The notes below the pieces were generated by a model. That model had not been told where the DNA came from. It did not search any database and saw only the letters and a program-made list of their open reading frames with translations. Positions 32,937 through 43,761 of a DNA stretch of 64,000 nt are shown one piece after another. The stretch is from Campanula takesimana (taxonomy: Eukaryota; Streptophyta; Magnoliopsida; Asterales; Campanulaceae). The stretch covers positions 124,001 to 188,000 of the forward strand of contig JAOWBW010001591.1 in assembly GCA_026119855.1 (NCBI GenBank). Direction: 5' to 3'. Each line of letters begins with the position of its first letter. Position 1 is the first letter of the stretch. The position numbers and the translations under genes are program-made.

Positions 32937-33963
32937 ATCTGGCCACCACTAGAGGATGTAACCTCAGTGGGTCCAGATAGGTGCTTCAAGAGGCATTCAT
33001 GAGCCTTGTGACCAAATCAGAACAATTTGAACATCTCACTTGATTGATAGGCTGTAGAGTTGGTAGAACGTCATTCTGTTTAGTCAGTGCATCGGCAGAA
33101 CTAGGGAATTGAGCAGGCACAAACTTAGTAGGTTTAAAGGTGCTAGTGTTGTCTTTCTTTCCATTCTATTTACCTTTGGCAGTTACCTTTTTAGGTACTT
33201 GTCCATCGGCAGCAGATGTGGTTAGACCGGCAGTACTAGCTCTGTTGATGTATTCACCAAGATTACCGTTATCGACAGACTCAGTATCGGCAACCTTAAC
33301 ATATCTTTGTTTGTGCTTATCATTCCTTTTGTTCTGGTTCTTAGGATACTTCATTGCCACAGCACTGTATATTGGCTTAGCATCCTTATGCACTGAGTTA
33401 ACATGACTACATTCAACTTTCTCATCCTTTTTCTCGGTCGCATAAGTTTCAGTAGAGCTACTGCTGCTGGAATCAAATCCTAACCCAGATTGGTCCTTAT
33501 ATGACATTTGGGTCTGTAGGATTGTTTCAACAGCAACTCTAGATTTTGTGTAAGAATCAATAATCCTTAAGAGATGATTGTTTCTTTTCACAAGATCTTC
33601 GATCTGAGCTATCAATACTGCTACTTCGCTTTTGAGATCCAGGTTTTCTTTCTTTATAAGAACAGACTCAAGCTCATGTCCTTTGAGAACCTTAAGTTCA
33701 GACACAAGCAAGTCATTCTCTGCAGAAATTCTATTGAAATCAGCAGCCATCACTTTATGAACGCTACTCAGCTTCTCATGATCAATAAAAAGTTCATCTA
33801 TTGTCTCTACCATTTCAGCTTTGGATATTTCAGGAAAGGGATCAGCTAAAATTTTAGGGGCAGAGGGAATAGGTTTAGGAGAGAAGTCAGGTAGAGAAGA
33901 GATGGGTTTAGATAAGCTTTTGGCAATGGTGGGATGCTCGGTGAATGAGAATTTTCTAGTCAT
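32937..33963 (-). pseudogene. E3 right unit: gag C-terminal half
   Basis: Continuation of gag after a TAA at about 33964-33969 that is a Leu codon in the left unit. The 265-codon frame 33166-33963 carries the coiled coil and ends at the same TAG as the left unit. Beyond it, the second knuckle region has a one-base deletion near 33015 relative to the left unit. Confidence 0.85.
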
Positions 33964-33966
33964 TGG

Positions 33967-35460
33967 TTAGGGTTTAGGTTTGATAGCAGTGAATTGAATA
34001 GAGTTACACTGACCATAGAGAGAGGTTCCCACTTGGTGAACTCTGTATCCATTTGGGTTCTCTGCTTTGACACTAATCTCTTTGAAGTGTGGTTGAGGTC
34101 TTCCAGTAGCTTCTTCTCTTACTGGAGATCTTGGAGGAGATGGATCTCGGTAGACTGGAGTCGGCAATGTGGATGTATCGGCATCTTCCAAGTCTAGGGC
34201 GACAAAGCTTACATCGGCATCTTCATCTTCATCGGCATCTTCATCTGAGTCAGTTTCACACCAAACCGGCAAGGCCTTTTCTGTGCTTTCATCGGCAACA
34301 AAGCTTCGAGACTTGGGATGTATCTTGTTGAATGACTTCCTCACATACTCATATTTTGGTTGAGGACATTTAGAAGAAAAGTGACCAGGTTTTCTGCAGT
34401 TGAAGCAAACAAGATCACCTTTGTTGTTCTTTCCATCGGTAGCACTTTTTGATGGTTTGTTGTAACTTGCTGGTTTTTGAAAAGTTGGTGTGAATGATTT
34501 TGGTCGCTGGTAGCTTCCTTTCTGCATCCTCTTGAAGTCTTTAAACCTTTTGTAGTTCCTAGCGAAGGCAGCAAATTCGTCTTCTTCCATAGGCTGTTCT
34601 GAGGTAGTTTCAAAGGTTTTGGAGCTGCAGGGTATAGGATGGGGATCTATAGGAGGGAATTTGTTTGAAGGGAATGATATCTGTGACTGAGCTGATAGAG
34701 ACAAGTTTTTGAAATTTTTATCGAGAACGTTAAGTTTTTGCAGTTCTCTCTCATACAGAAATAGACTAGACACAAGATTCTGAATAGAAGTCTTGTTCAA
34801 GTCTCTCACTTCTCTAACAGCGGTGACCTTGGTATGATATTCATTTCCCAAAGAACTTAGAAAACGAATATTCAGGTCTTTCATAGTATAAATCTTTCCT
34901 AATGAAGAACATAAATTACTTACCTCGCAGAATCTGTCGTAGGCACTCCTTAGTGATTCACCATCTTGTTTCTTGAAGGATTCAAACTCAGCAATACAAT
35001 CGTAGAGTCTGTTGTCCTTTACCTGCTCATCACCTTCAAAGTATGCAAGGAGCTTGTTCCAGCATTCTTGAGCCGTGGAGCACAAGTCAATGAGTTTATA
35101 TTGCTTGTCGTCCAAACCACAAGAAATAATGTGGCATGCTTTTCCATCTAGGGCAGCTGAAAGTTTGTCGTCCTCAGTCCATTCCTCTCTTGGTTTCTCG
35201 ACCAAGGTTTCTTCAATCTGAACATGGGTTTCATGTTCAGTGTCACGATCAGCATGTTGTGTCAGCGGAGTGGAGGGAATAGGTCTATAGGTGGTTGAGA
35301 CTTTTAAAGGAATGATTGGACCACCTTCTATGACCTTCATCAACCGATCATCGATTGAGTTCATATACTTTATCATACGAGATTTCCAGACACCAAACTC
35401 GTTGACATTCAACAACGGTATGGTAGTGATGTTAAATGACTGCATGATTTTTCCTGCCAT
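33967..35460 (-). pseudogene. E3 right unit: gag N-terminal half, 497 codons
   Basis: Same protein as 21675-23969 with a handful of substitutions: capsid region, CFNCRKPGHFSSKC knuckle and the acidic DADEDEDADV linker. A nonsense change (CCCTTA to CCCTAA) ends it. The start ATG is 52 bases inside the PBS. Confidence 0.92.
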
Positions 35461-35511
35461 GGTATCGGCAATAAAAGTTGCAAAGCTTGGAAATTTCTTT
35501 CAAAATTCCAA

Positions 35512-35523
35512 GCTCTGATACCA
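35512..35523 (-). other. Primer binding site (tRNA-Met), E3 right unit
   Basis: TGGTATCAGAGC on the minus strand, two bases from the LTR terminus at 35526. Confidence 0.95.
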
Positions 35524-35525
35524 AT

Positions 35526-36907
35526 TGTTAGTCCCAATTGGTAAGAAAATAGGCTAGAGGGGGGGGGTGAATAGTCTTTTTAAAACTTTTATAAAGAAAC
35601 ACTTTTAAATGCAAAGTCACTTATTAGTTTGCAAACTATTATCAGTAAGCGCAGCGGGTAAAATATGACTTAGTTTTAACTCACACAAAATCAGTGTATA
35701 AAAGATTTTCAGAGCTTAGTTTAGACACAAAGTTGTTTCTAAAAGTTCAATGCAGTTTCAAGAGATTGGTCAATGGAAATTACAATGAATCAGTACGAAC
35801 ATATGCAATTTGCTGGTGATAGAATTCCAACTGGCAATGATAAGGTAAGCAACAGAGACACAGGGATTTGGAGAGGTTCACAGTGTAAATACTGCTACGT
35901 CCTCTACCAAGTTTGGTCAGAACTTGGATTTGGGTTAAGAGTACTATTAGATATCTCTTGTCTATTACAAGCACAGCTTTGCCGGTATACAAAGACTAAG
36001 TTCTAGAAATTTCTAATGGATCGTAAAATAATTCTGACCAAGTGTATTTGAGCGGCAAGTTCAAGAGAACTTATCTCACTCAGGTGGGTGTGTGAATAAC
36101 TTAAACAACGTATTCCTTATATGATCTAGTTCGGGAATACTAACAATGTTGTTTGAGTTGGTGCACAAGTGTATGTCCTATTAAATGATCTAATGATTAT
36201 CTGGACACAGAATGTTTGAGTCTTTAATGAATACTCAAAAACATTCAACTCTCTTCAATGCTCTATCTTCACCAACCTTCTTCAATGCTCCAAGTCCGCT
36301 ATTTATAAGAGGAGTAAATGTCTTGAGTCTTGTAGAAGAAGGCTTGCAATTTGAATATCCAGCTGGTTAGTTGAGGAGCATTAAATGCGATATCTCTAGC
36401 ATTAATGACGAAGATATGAGGTACACGCATGCTCACAAAATTCTGGTGAGTAAAGACCCCTTTGTCTCAACCGGTTACCTGCAAAAAGCAAGTAGAGACA
36501 GAGTATAGCTAAAAGTAGCTATGTGTCAGATGGTGCAGCAATCATTACAGAGCAGGTAAACTACTTTTAGATAAAACAGTAAGAAAGGACAGGGACAATC
36601 AGCAAGGTTGACTTTAAGATGGAACGATGTAACCTGACTGACAGTACATTGTCTTTCTTTATCGGCAAGTTGAGAATGGAGTTGATCGGCAACTTCTTTA
36701 GTAAGTTGATCGGCAACTTGTTTACTAGTCTGCTGATTTGCTTCCTCTCGCTGGTTTGCCTTGTTTGAAGAGTTGGAATACACCTGTGCTGGTCACCAAG
36801 AATCCTAAGAGTACCTTATAAAGGTTCTAATAAAATTGGGGGATCCTAAGTGATAACTATGATTGGGATTAAGCAATTTTATGTCCTAAACATATATTTG
36901 ATCAACA
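35526..36907 (-). mobile_element. Right (5') LTR of E3
   Basis: The 1382-bp LTR is nearly identical to 24035-25417, with the TATA box at 36299-36309 and the same three TCGGCA sites at 24-bp spacing near 36661-36715. It ends GATCAACA and is followed by the target duplication AATCC. Near-identity of LTRs and internal units indicates a recent event. Confidence 0.95.
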
Positions 36908-37057
36908 AATCCCCTTGGGAAGTGGGGACCCCGATGGATCGGTCCCTATGTGGTCAAAAAGATACTCAGCGGCGGTACAATCCGACTCGTAGATCTGGAC
37001 GGTGATCAACTGCCGAAGGAAGTCAACCTTGACAAACTGAAGAGATTCTACGCTTAA
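36908..37057 (+). pseudogene. Tat gypsy pol C-terminus
   Basis: Reading resumes after E3 with LGKWGPRWIGPYVVKKIL and VNLDKLKRFYA, then TAA at 37055-37057. This is the usual end of Tat-lineage integrase. It matches the frame interrupted at 21244, across one copy of the AATCC duplication. Confidence 0.92.
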
Positions 37058-37450
37058 TAAACGATGACCCTAAAAAAAAATAAAACAAAATAAAGCTCGC
37101 TAGGTTGAAAATCCGCAAGGGTGGCCTAGGCAAAAATTAGAGCACGTGCAAAAAAGAAGCCCGCTAGATTGAAAACCCGAAAGGGCGGTCTAGGCAAAAA
37201 ACAGGGTGCACAAAAAAAAAGTCTTCGTTTGTTTGAACTACGGAGATCTGAGCCTCTCAACTGGAGGAACGTAGGCAACTTTCGGTGCGGTCTAAAACAA
37301 AAATTTCTACCCAACCAAGTCATAACAAAATGTAATTTTTATTCATTTCTTGAATTATTTTGACCATTACAACGGATTTATTGAGCTATTAAAAGACATT
37401 AAAACATTAAATCCTAAACAAGTGGTCTAATTAATTGCAATATCGAGGTA
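37058..37450 (+). other. Tat gypsy 3' untranslated region with tandem CGCTAG/CCTAGGC modules
   Basis: Two copies of a module (GCTAG-TTGAAAA-CCG...GGCGGYCTAGGC) lie at about 37096-37135 and 37157-37200, followed by a GGAACGTAGGCAAC word. I recall such repeats directly downstream of pol in Tat/Ogre elements. Noncoding. Confidence 0.65.
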
Positions 37451-37882
37451 CTAGGAAAAATCTAATTTTCTCTTAGCTTTCGAAAGACCACCCAAACGAC
37501 TCTCAATCCTGTTCCTCTTGGGAAGCTGGGGAGCACTAATACGGACCGAAACCTTCTGCGCAGCGACACGTCTCCTAGCATAGAAGTCATCCAGGGGAGT
37601 GTCAAAGGGGTCAGCCAGAATGCTGCTCGAATCAGCAGCAGCCTCCTTATATCTCAAAGCACTGCTTGGCTCGAAGTCCTTACCTAGCAGTTCAGCACGA
37701 AGCACATCAACCCAAGTGATACCACGATAAAGGGTGCCGAACAAATAATCCAAGTAACTCTCGGGAAGAAATATACTACCCCGATGCAGAGGGGCGGAAG
37801 CCCATTGGTTGCGATCATCTCCCCAAGCCGTCTGAAGCTCACTCGAGAAGTCCGGACCCATATAAGAAACGGGACGAAGCAC
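37451..37882 (-). pseudogene. Antisense additional ORF of Tat element, C-terminal part
   Basis: An open 143-codon frame on the strand opposite to pol (MGPDFSSELQTAWGDD, FLPESYLDYLFGTLYRG, basic tail KRNRIESRLGGLSKAKRKL). Its apparent first residues use a non-ATG codon; the first ATG is within it. Tat-lineage elements often carry an extra antisense ORF between pol and the 3' LTR, and position and orientation fit. It is probably one gene with 38050-38412, broken between them. Function unknown. Confidence 0.6.
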
Positions 37883-38049
37883 CCCACTCCTAGGGAAGGG
37901 AATTATCTACTGACGGCCAAACTGTCGAAGGACTCTCTCAGGCAAAAGTAGAAAGGTCACCTTCCATAGAATAAATCCTGAAATGCTCTCGAAGCCATAT
38001 AGTCAAGAGCAAGTGGCTTCCCCGTATCATCTCTCCCGTCTGGTGTAAC

Positions 38050-38412
38050 TCATCCAAGCCATGCAGAGTTTCCCCCCACTATGAGAGGGATTATACTAAA
38101 CTGTTGCTCATTTGCCTGCAAGACAATCTTAGCCAACTGCGCATCCGCAGTACCCAGATGAGTGACAAACAGAACCTCGCTGAAAAGACAGACAGCCATG
38201 GCATTCCTTTTAAAAGACTGTACCGCGACGTCTTCCGAATACAAGCAGCAAAACATCGGAAACTCAGTTATGTCAACAACGGTCCCGTGCACCATCTTCT
38301 TCACCTCTCCAACAGGGAGATTCAGGAGGTCAACCCAAGAACCAACAACACCGCGGTGATATTTAGTGACGGCAATCCGACCGGCCAAAGGCATACCCAA
38401 TAATGGCCCCAC
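38050..38412 (-). pseudogene. Antisense additional ORF of Tat element, N-terminal part
   Basis: A 120-codon antisense frame (AGRIAVTKYHRGVVGSW, FPMFCCLYSEDVAVQSF, FSIIPLIVGG) upstream of 37451-37882 on the minus strand. The hydrophobic, Cys-containing sequence is vaguely like plant mobile domain proteins but I cannot confirm it. It lies wholly within the gypsy element, so it is not a host gene in place. Confidence 0.55.
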
Positions 38413-38414
38413 AA

Positions 38415-38567
38415 AAAATTGAAAGTAGGATAGGAATTCCCACTAAAACAGTTAGGGTGTCCATCCTTGAGCACTCAGTTGGGCACACGTTGATCTGGTC
38501 CGCCCTTAAGGCGTGTCTAAAAATTGAAAGTAGGATAAGAATTCCCACTAAAACAGTTAGGGTGTCC
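38415..38567. repeat. 105-bp-period direct duplication
   Basis: The block AAAATTGAAAGTAGGAT...GTTAGGGTGTCC (about 47 bp) occurs at 38415-38462 and 38520-38567 in the Tat 3' region. Confidence 0.9.
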
Positions 38568-38844
38568 TTCTTTAACTCTCAAAGATCAGCTTTGACAATT
38601 CATCCCCAGCAGAAAGCATTCCGCAGTCAACTGTGCCCGCACCCCACCAAAAGTCAAAGTCAAACAGTCAACATCAAAATGCGACTCACGGCAACGATGG
38701 GGTCCTGGATGAGTCACGAAATCACCATCTCCTCATCAAGCAAGATCTACATATAGTCCAAACAAACGGTCCTCTGGGTCCCGCATTCAAAGCAAACGGT
38801 CCCTCGGTACCCGCTATTCAGGCAGACGGCTCTCGGTACCTGCC

Positions 38845-39206
38845 TCAGCAAATGGATCCCGCTTCAGCAAACGGATCCCGCCTCAGTAAATAGATCCCGC
38901 TTTAGCAAACGAATCCCGCCTCAGCAAATGGGTCCCGCTTCAGCAGACGGATCCCGCATCAGCAAACGGATCCCGCCTCAGCAAACGGATCCAACATCAG
39001 TAAACGGATCCCGCATCAGCAAACGGATCCCGCTTCAGCAAACGGATCTCGTCTCAGCAAATGGATCCTGCATTAGCAAACGGATCCTGCATCAGCAAAC
39101 GAATCCCACCTCAGCGAACGGATCCCGCTTCAGCAAACGGATCCCGCATCAGCAAACGGATCCCACCTCAGCAAACGGGTCCCGCTTCAGCAAAACGGAT
39201 CCCGCC
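38845..39206. repeat. 19-bp minisatellite, 19 copies
   Basis: Nineteen tandem units of about 19 bp (TCAGCAAACGGATCCCGCN), most with a GGATCC. They are preceded by degenerate longer copies from about 38770. It lies between the antisense ORF and the 3' LTR of the Tat element. The unit is not a multiple of three, so the open frames over it are incidental. Confidence 0.95.
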
Positions 39207-39370
39207 ATGTCCTTTTTATTATCAATCAAGCCGGTCATACAGGGAGCGCACCCTTATCCCTTGCAATTTCAAATTCCTGCTTTTATCGAGTCTTTTTTTG
39301 GTGATGTCCTAGGCGGATGTCTTTCTTTCGTCGGCGCGTTTGCCTCACAATTCACGCCGCCGAGGGGCTC

Positions 39371-40365
39371 TGTAGACACCCCGCCTTGGACCGCTCGCCC
39401 CGATTGCACACTTGATTTTGTGTTTCTCCCTCTTTTAAGTGTTTTCTGTTAGTTTCTATTACTTTGGTTAAGTTCCAAGCGGGCTCCGTTAAGTCCAGGG
39501 ACCAAACTGAATAACAGTTATAACTTTCTAGTCCATTCTATCAAAAACCACTTTCCAAACTCGCGCGCCTTCGACCATTGAGGCCAGACGCTCGCGCCTT
39601 CCGCCGCCTAGGTGGGATGCGCGCGCTTCTGGGAGTATCAGTGGCTGATTTCTATCCTAGAATCTCTCCCTTACTCATCTTACATGATTTTGCCCGGGAA
39701 AGATTTCTTGATGACTGATTTTGGCTCCAAAAACTCCCATTTTTCAACTATAAAAACCCTCCAATCCATCATTGGAGGGGACCTTGAATCTTGAAAAACT
39801 TTTCTCCTAATCAAAAAGCTCTAAACATTCCACAAGTATTTGATACCTTTCTTCAAGGCATTCCAAGAAGTCTCTTTGAAGAACATTATAGGTAAACTTG
39901 TTTCTACTTCACCTTTTTTTTTATTCTCTTCTTCTTCTTCTCCTTCTTCTTCATCGATGTGCAATCACCCAAAACCATTTGGGACATGGCACCAATGGCT
40001 CTTTCATTACATTGAAATTGGCCTAGGAGTTATCTCCCTACATTCTAAACAATAAAACATTCTTTTAAACCCCTCTTTTAGCATTATTCAAATAGGAAGA
40101 ACACATTCATCTTTAAAGTGAATGATGGACAAACAAGACCGACATTGCTTCGGCGAAATGGGTGTTTAAGTACTTCCCATTTTATAACCTAACCCCCGAA
40201 CCCCTTCATACCAAAGAATATCTGTTTTTGTAAATCAAATTTAGGCTATCTTAGGTTTTCTCGCGTTCCTCTAAAATGTGGGTGGCGAATCTAAAACACA
40301 AATAGACATCCTAGGATAAACCCACCGCCCTAGCCTAGGCCGTGGTTTCGCCCGGGGTATCTATA
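39371..40365 (+). mobile_element. 3' LTR of Tat gypsy element
   Basis: Starts TGTAGACACCCC right after a purine-rich tract GAGGGGCTC (39362-39370). A TATA box (CTATAAAAACC) lies near 39749. The end at GTATCTATA (about 40365) is inferred as a decayed GTGTCTACA. The 5' LTR, gag and most of pol of this element are missing. Confidence 0.7.
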
Positions 40366-40968
40366 CCTTGATAGGAGAGATATGAGAGAGACTTAAAATG
40401 TGAGGCAATTCACATTAAGGGAGTTGATGCAACAAGAAGATAGCTTAGCTGTTCAGGTCAAGAAGATGCCTATTGAGCAGCCAAGAGTCTATTCCCCTGT
40501 CACAAGGGATTCTTTGTCCATAAGCATGACTGTACTAGAAGGAGGGGAGATAACTTCCATGGGATTCATCAGTCTCTATCAAGTACTCACATTCAGCTTT
40601 TTAAAAGGTATTTGAGGTGTTGCAGTCCAGTCCAGATGAATGAAGGAAGTGATGGTGGTCCTTCATCACATATGGCAATGATAGCTGCTGAAAGTTTGCA
40701 AACCTCAGGTACCTTCAGCTTCATGTCTCCTCTTGATGACTTTCCTCCTTATGATACTGTAGAGGAATGGTGGCCAAGAACCATGTGTCTACCCTTACAG
40801 TACTCAGTTACTGCTATTGACCCCGTTATGGAAAGGCATCCAATATGGTTGGAGAGGTATTTTCAAGGAGGTCCATCTACACCATCAGGCGCATATGGAG
40901 GGGAGATTAATCAGGACAAGGGATCTGGAGTGGATTGGAAGCAGGTCTTGTGAAGGAAGAGGAATGTT
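40366..40968 (+). other. Unassigned coding-like segment
   Basis: Two adjoining frames (40400-40615 and 40612-40953) with unusually gene-like composition: MPIEQPRVYSPVTRDSLS; PPYDTVEEWWPRTMCLPLQY; ERHPIWLERYFQGGPSTPSG. A GT...TTGCAG interval between them could be an intron. I recognise no family. The right edge joins SIRE-type third-frame sequence within TTGCGCC at 40962-40968. It may be an unrecognised element fragment or a captured gene piece. Confidence 0.4.
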
Positions 40969-41401
40969 GCGCCAAGTGCCTCCAGCTCCTCCACCTCCGT
41001 TGACGCGCTCAAATCTCATATGACTGACTGCTTAGTTCAAGTTAGTGATACTTTCAATGGAAGAATGAACCAGGCTATGCTAGATATGCAAGCCAGTCAA
41101 AACATGGTTCAGGTGGATTGACCAAAACTTTAGAAGATGCGCAAAAAGAGATTCAGGAATCAATTGCTTCATCTCTGCAATCTTTTGTGAATCAAATAGA
41201 TGCGTTTGAGAATAGTTTTAACAGAGTTTCTGAAGACATTCAGCAAGATAACCAGCTAATGCGCGATGGGATGAAGACCTATGTCAACCAGGCTGTGGAA
41301 TATAATGTCAAGTTTCAGCAACTGAAGATTGAGTTGATGAACAAGTTTACAAGCCTACAGAATGAGATGCGCGAAGCAATGCACCGTATTCCCGTAGATT
41401 A
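40969..41401 (+). pseudogene. SIRE-like third reading frame, C-terminal coiled coil
   Basis: Duplicate of 55648-56083 with a frameshift near 41115. It encodes DALKSHMTDCLVQ, KTLEDAQKEIQESIASSL and EDIQQDNQLMRDGMKTY, a predicted coiled coil in the envelope position. It ends TAG at 41399-41401. The interval to the LTR (41402-41887) is noncoding and ends in the polypurine tract AGGGGGCGAT. Confidence 0.85.
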
Positions 41402-41887
41402 GATTTTGTAATCTTTTCTTTTTACTGCGCATAAGTGTAAGTTTTTTATGCGCATTTGTTTTTTGCTTTTGATTTTTCTTCCATGTAAAACTTGTATCTG
41501 TAACTCTTATCTTTCAAGTTTTAATGAGAAGAATGCATCATTGCGTTTTCACAAAACCTTGTTCAATTCAAACTCTTTGTTTGTGGAACATTGCATACAT
41601 TATGAACTTCATGCGCATATTCATATCTGGTCATATTTCATTGCATGATGTTTAAACACTTACTTAAACTTAAACTCATAACATTTTGTATGCTCTGAAT
41701 GATATTTCTGTCTTTCCCATATTGTAAGTTATTCTTTTGGATAGACTAGAAATCTATAACACTGGCTAGTGTGTGATTGGACTTGAGACATGATTTACCA
41801 TTTACATTCTTATGGACATATTTTTATCAAGTACCTTGTATTGCCTTTGTTATAGTAGGTAATGGCATCAATCATTTAGGGGGCGAT

Positions 41888-43303
41888 TGTTGGGTATGCT
41901 TATCACTTAACCCTCCTACTTATGTTAGAATTGATTGATAGCATCACCTAAGTTTATTTTAAGGACTTTAGGACCCTATGTAAGAAGTTTTATAACTTTA
42001 ATTTTTAGCTAAGTCCTCTTTATAGACTAGGCTTAGTGTTTAGGGCTGAAGCTTTGGATTCAAGGTCAAAAGTGCAAAAGGCCAAGTTTGATGTGCATGC
42101 CTTCCATGCGCAGCGCATCACCTGTGCACTCCATGCGCATGAGTCTCATGCGCACACAGACTTGCCTTGGTTTATTCTCTCATTTCCTCACCTTACCTTA
42201 TGAAGCTTGGAAAGCGTCATGACAAGCTACGCTTTTTGGAAAGAGACAAAGTGCTGATGTGGACTAACGACAAAACATGCATACTCAGCATTTCACAAAG
42301 ATGGAGACGCGCCTCAGATTTGAATTTCAAATTGGAGACAGTTGTCACCCTTCTAGAAGAAGTTTGAAGCTTATCCACTTGCTCTGTCTCCAACGGCTAT
42401 AAAGGACCATGCGCACCAATCACATTGTGACAGCACATCGTCCTTGCTGAATCTCCCTAACGGCTAGTTCTTGGAACTCCACTATAAATAGCCAGCTCTT
42501 CCTCATTTTCCAAGCTGCTTGTGCTTTTGCTTTCAAAGAGAAAGATTTGAAGATTTGAAGACTACTTACATATTTCCAGAATTCTCAAGATCAACCTTCA
42601 TACCTTCATAACTCATCCAAGCCCAGATCCTATACAGCCTTTGTAACACCAGAATTTCTTGTGCTCTCCATCTTATAGATTTATAGAGCCCAGAATTCTG
42701 TCACACAAACACCTCATAAAGTTTCGATCTTATCGATCATACTTCTAGAGATACACCGGTTATTGTCTAGAATTTTGTTCTTTCATAGATTATAGATCTT
42801 TGAGTTAGTTTGTTCTAAATCGTTGTATCTTGTAAACTCTCTCATATAATAAGATCTCCATTAGAAATCCAAGACTAACCATCTTGGTAGAGGACGTAGA
42901 TCTTTTCCTGATCGAACCTCTCCAAATAGCTTGTCAATTTATTGTGCTACTCATTCTACATTTAAGCTTTACTTATATATTTTTTTGTTTGATCTTTGTA
43001 GATTGTCTTGCATCGTTCGAATTATGCTTATGTGCTTTTTGCCTTAGTTCCATTTTGCGCCAATCTTTAAGCTAAACTTAGTGCGTGCGTATTTATACTT
43101 CTGCGCATACTCCCTGCGCATAAGTGATTGCTTTAAGTTTTCGGTGTGCATTTCACACTCTTGTTGCGCGCTATACTTAGCCAAATTAAGACCTGTGCGC
43201 ATTAGCCATTGTTTTGCAAAAGGGTTTGAAAAGAATTTTAAAACGCTATTCACCCCCCCCCTCTAGCATTTTTCATACCCTTGTTGCCCTTCTGGGACCA
43301 ACA
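41888..43303 (+). mobile_element. SIRE-like 3' LTR (duplicate copy)
   Basis: The 1416-bp LTR starts TGTTGGGTATGCTT and ends GGGACCAACA, preceded by a polypurine tract at 41877-41887. The TATA box TATAAATA is at 42483-42490. A cluster of TGCGCA-like words lies at 42090-42160. It is nearly identical to 56583-57994, including the flanking sequence on the right, so it arose by segmental duplication rather than by independent insertion. Confidence 0.93.
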
Positions 43304-43740
43304 TCAGTCATAGCAATTGTACTGGAATTATCACAAAATATAGGAATATTTGTGACATTCATACCAAAGTCTTGAAGTTGACTTTTTAAGTACAATATTT
43401 GGGAGCAGCAGAGACCAGCTGCAACATATTCAGCCTCAGCTGTTGATGTTGCAATTGATGTTTGTTTTTTGCTTGACCAAGAAACAATTCTAGATCCAAT
43501 GAATTGACATCCACCACTTGTTGACTTTCTTTCCAGATTGCATCCAGCATAATCTGAGTCAGTAAAACCAATTAGTGAGAATGGTGATTCATTAGGATAC
43601 CACAAGCCATAGTCAGGAGTTCCCTTGAGATATCTCAAAATTCTTTTAACAGCAACAAGGTGAGATTCTTTAGGATTGGCTTGAAACCTTGCACATAGAC
43701 ATACAATGAACATGATGTCTGGTCTTGATGCAGTAACATA
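43304..43740 (-). pseudogene. Copia RNase H fragment flanking the LTR
   Basis: The minus strand encodes YLKGTPDYGLWYPNESPFSL, FTDSDYAGC, STSGGCQFIGSR, STAEAEYVAAGLCCSQI and IFCDNSSTIAM, the copia RNase H domain. It is cut at the LTR boundary exactly as at 57995, and diverges from that copy after 43740. It is the insertion target of the SIRE element carried along in the duplication. Confidence 0.92.
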
Positions 43741-43761
43741 CACTAGTACAGATTCAGCCTT

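Larger units (their letters stand above)
21245..36907 (-). mobile_element. E3: three-LTR SIRE-like copia composite, TSD AATCC
   Basis: A 15.7-kb minus-strand insertion in the Tat integrase/pol tail, flanked by AATCC at 21240-21244 and 36908-36912. From right to left: LTR (35526-36907), PBS, gag, protease-integrase, RT-RNase H, spacer, third frame, polypurine tract, LTR (24035-25417), PBS, gag, protease start, LTR fragment (21245-21340). The left internal unit and middle LTR duplicate 32838-36907 almost base for base at an offset near 11,491. This is an LTR-internal-LTR-internal-LTR arrangement with a large deletion in the left unit. Confidence 0.88.

Noticed and set aside
38845..39206. CRISPR-like array of short repeats.
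   Set aside because: Units are contiguous 19-bp copies without unique spacers, in a plant retrotransposon.
41888..43303. This LTR as the 3' partner of the E1 5' LTR (11878-13312).
   Set aside because: The two differ far more than 41888-43303 and 56583-57994 do, and this LTR shares its flank with the latter, so it belongs to the duplicated E2-type end.
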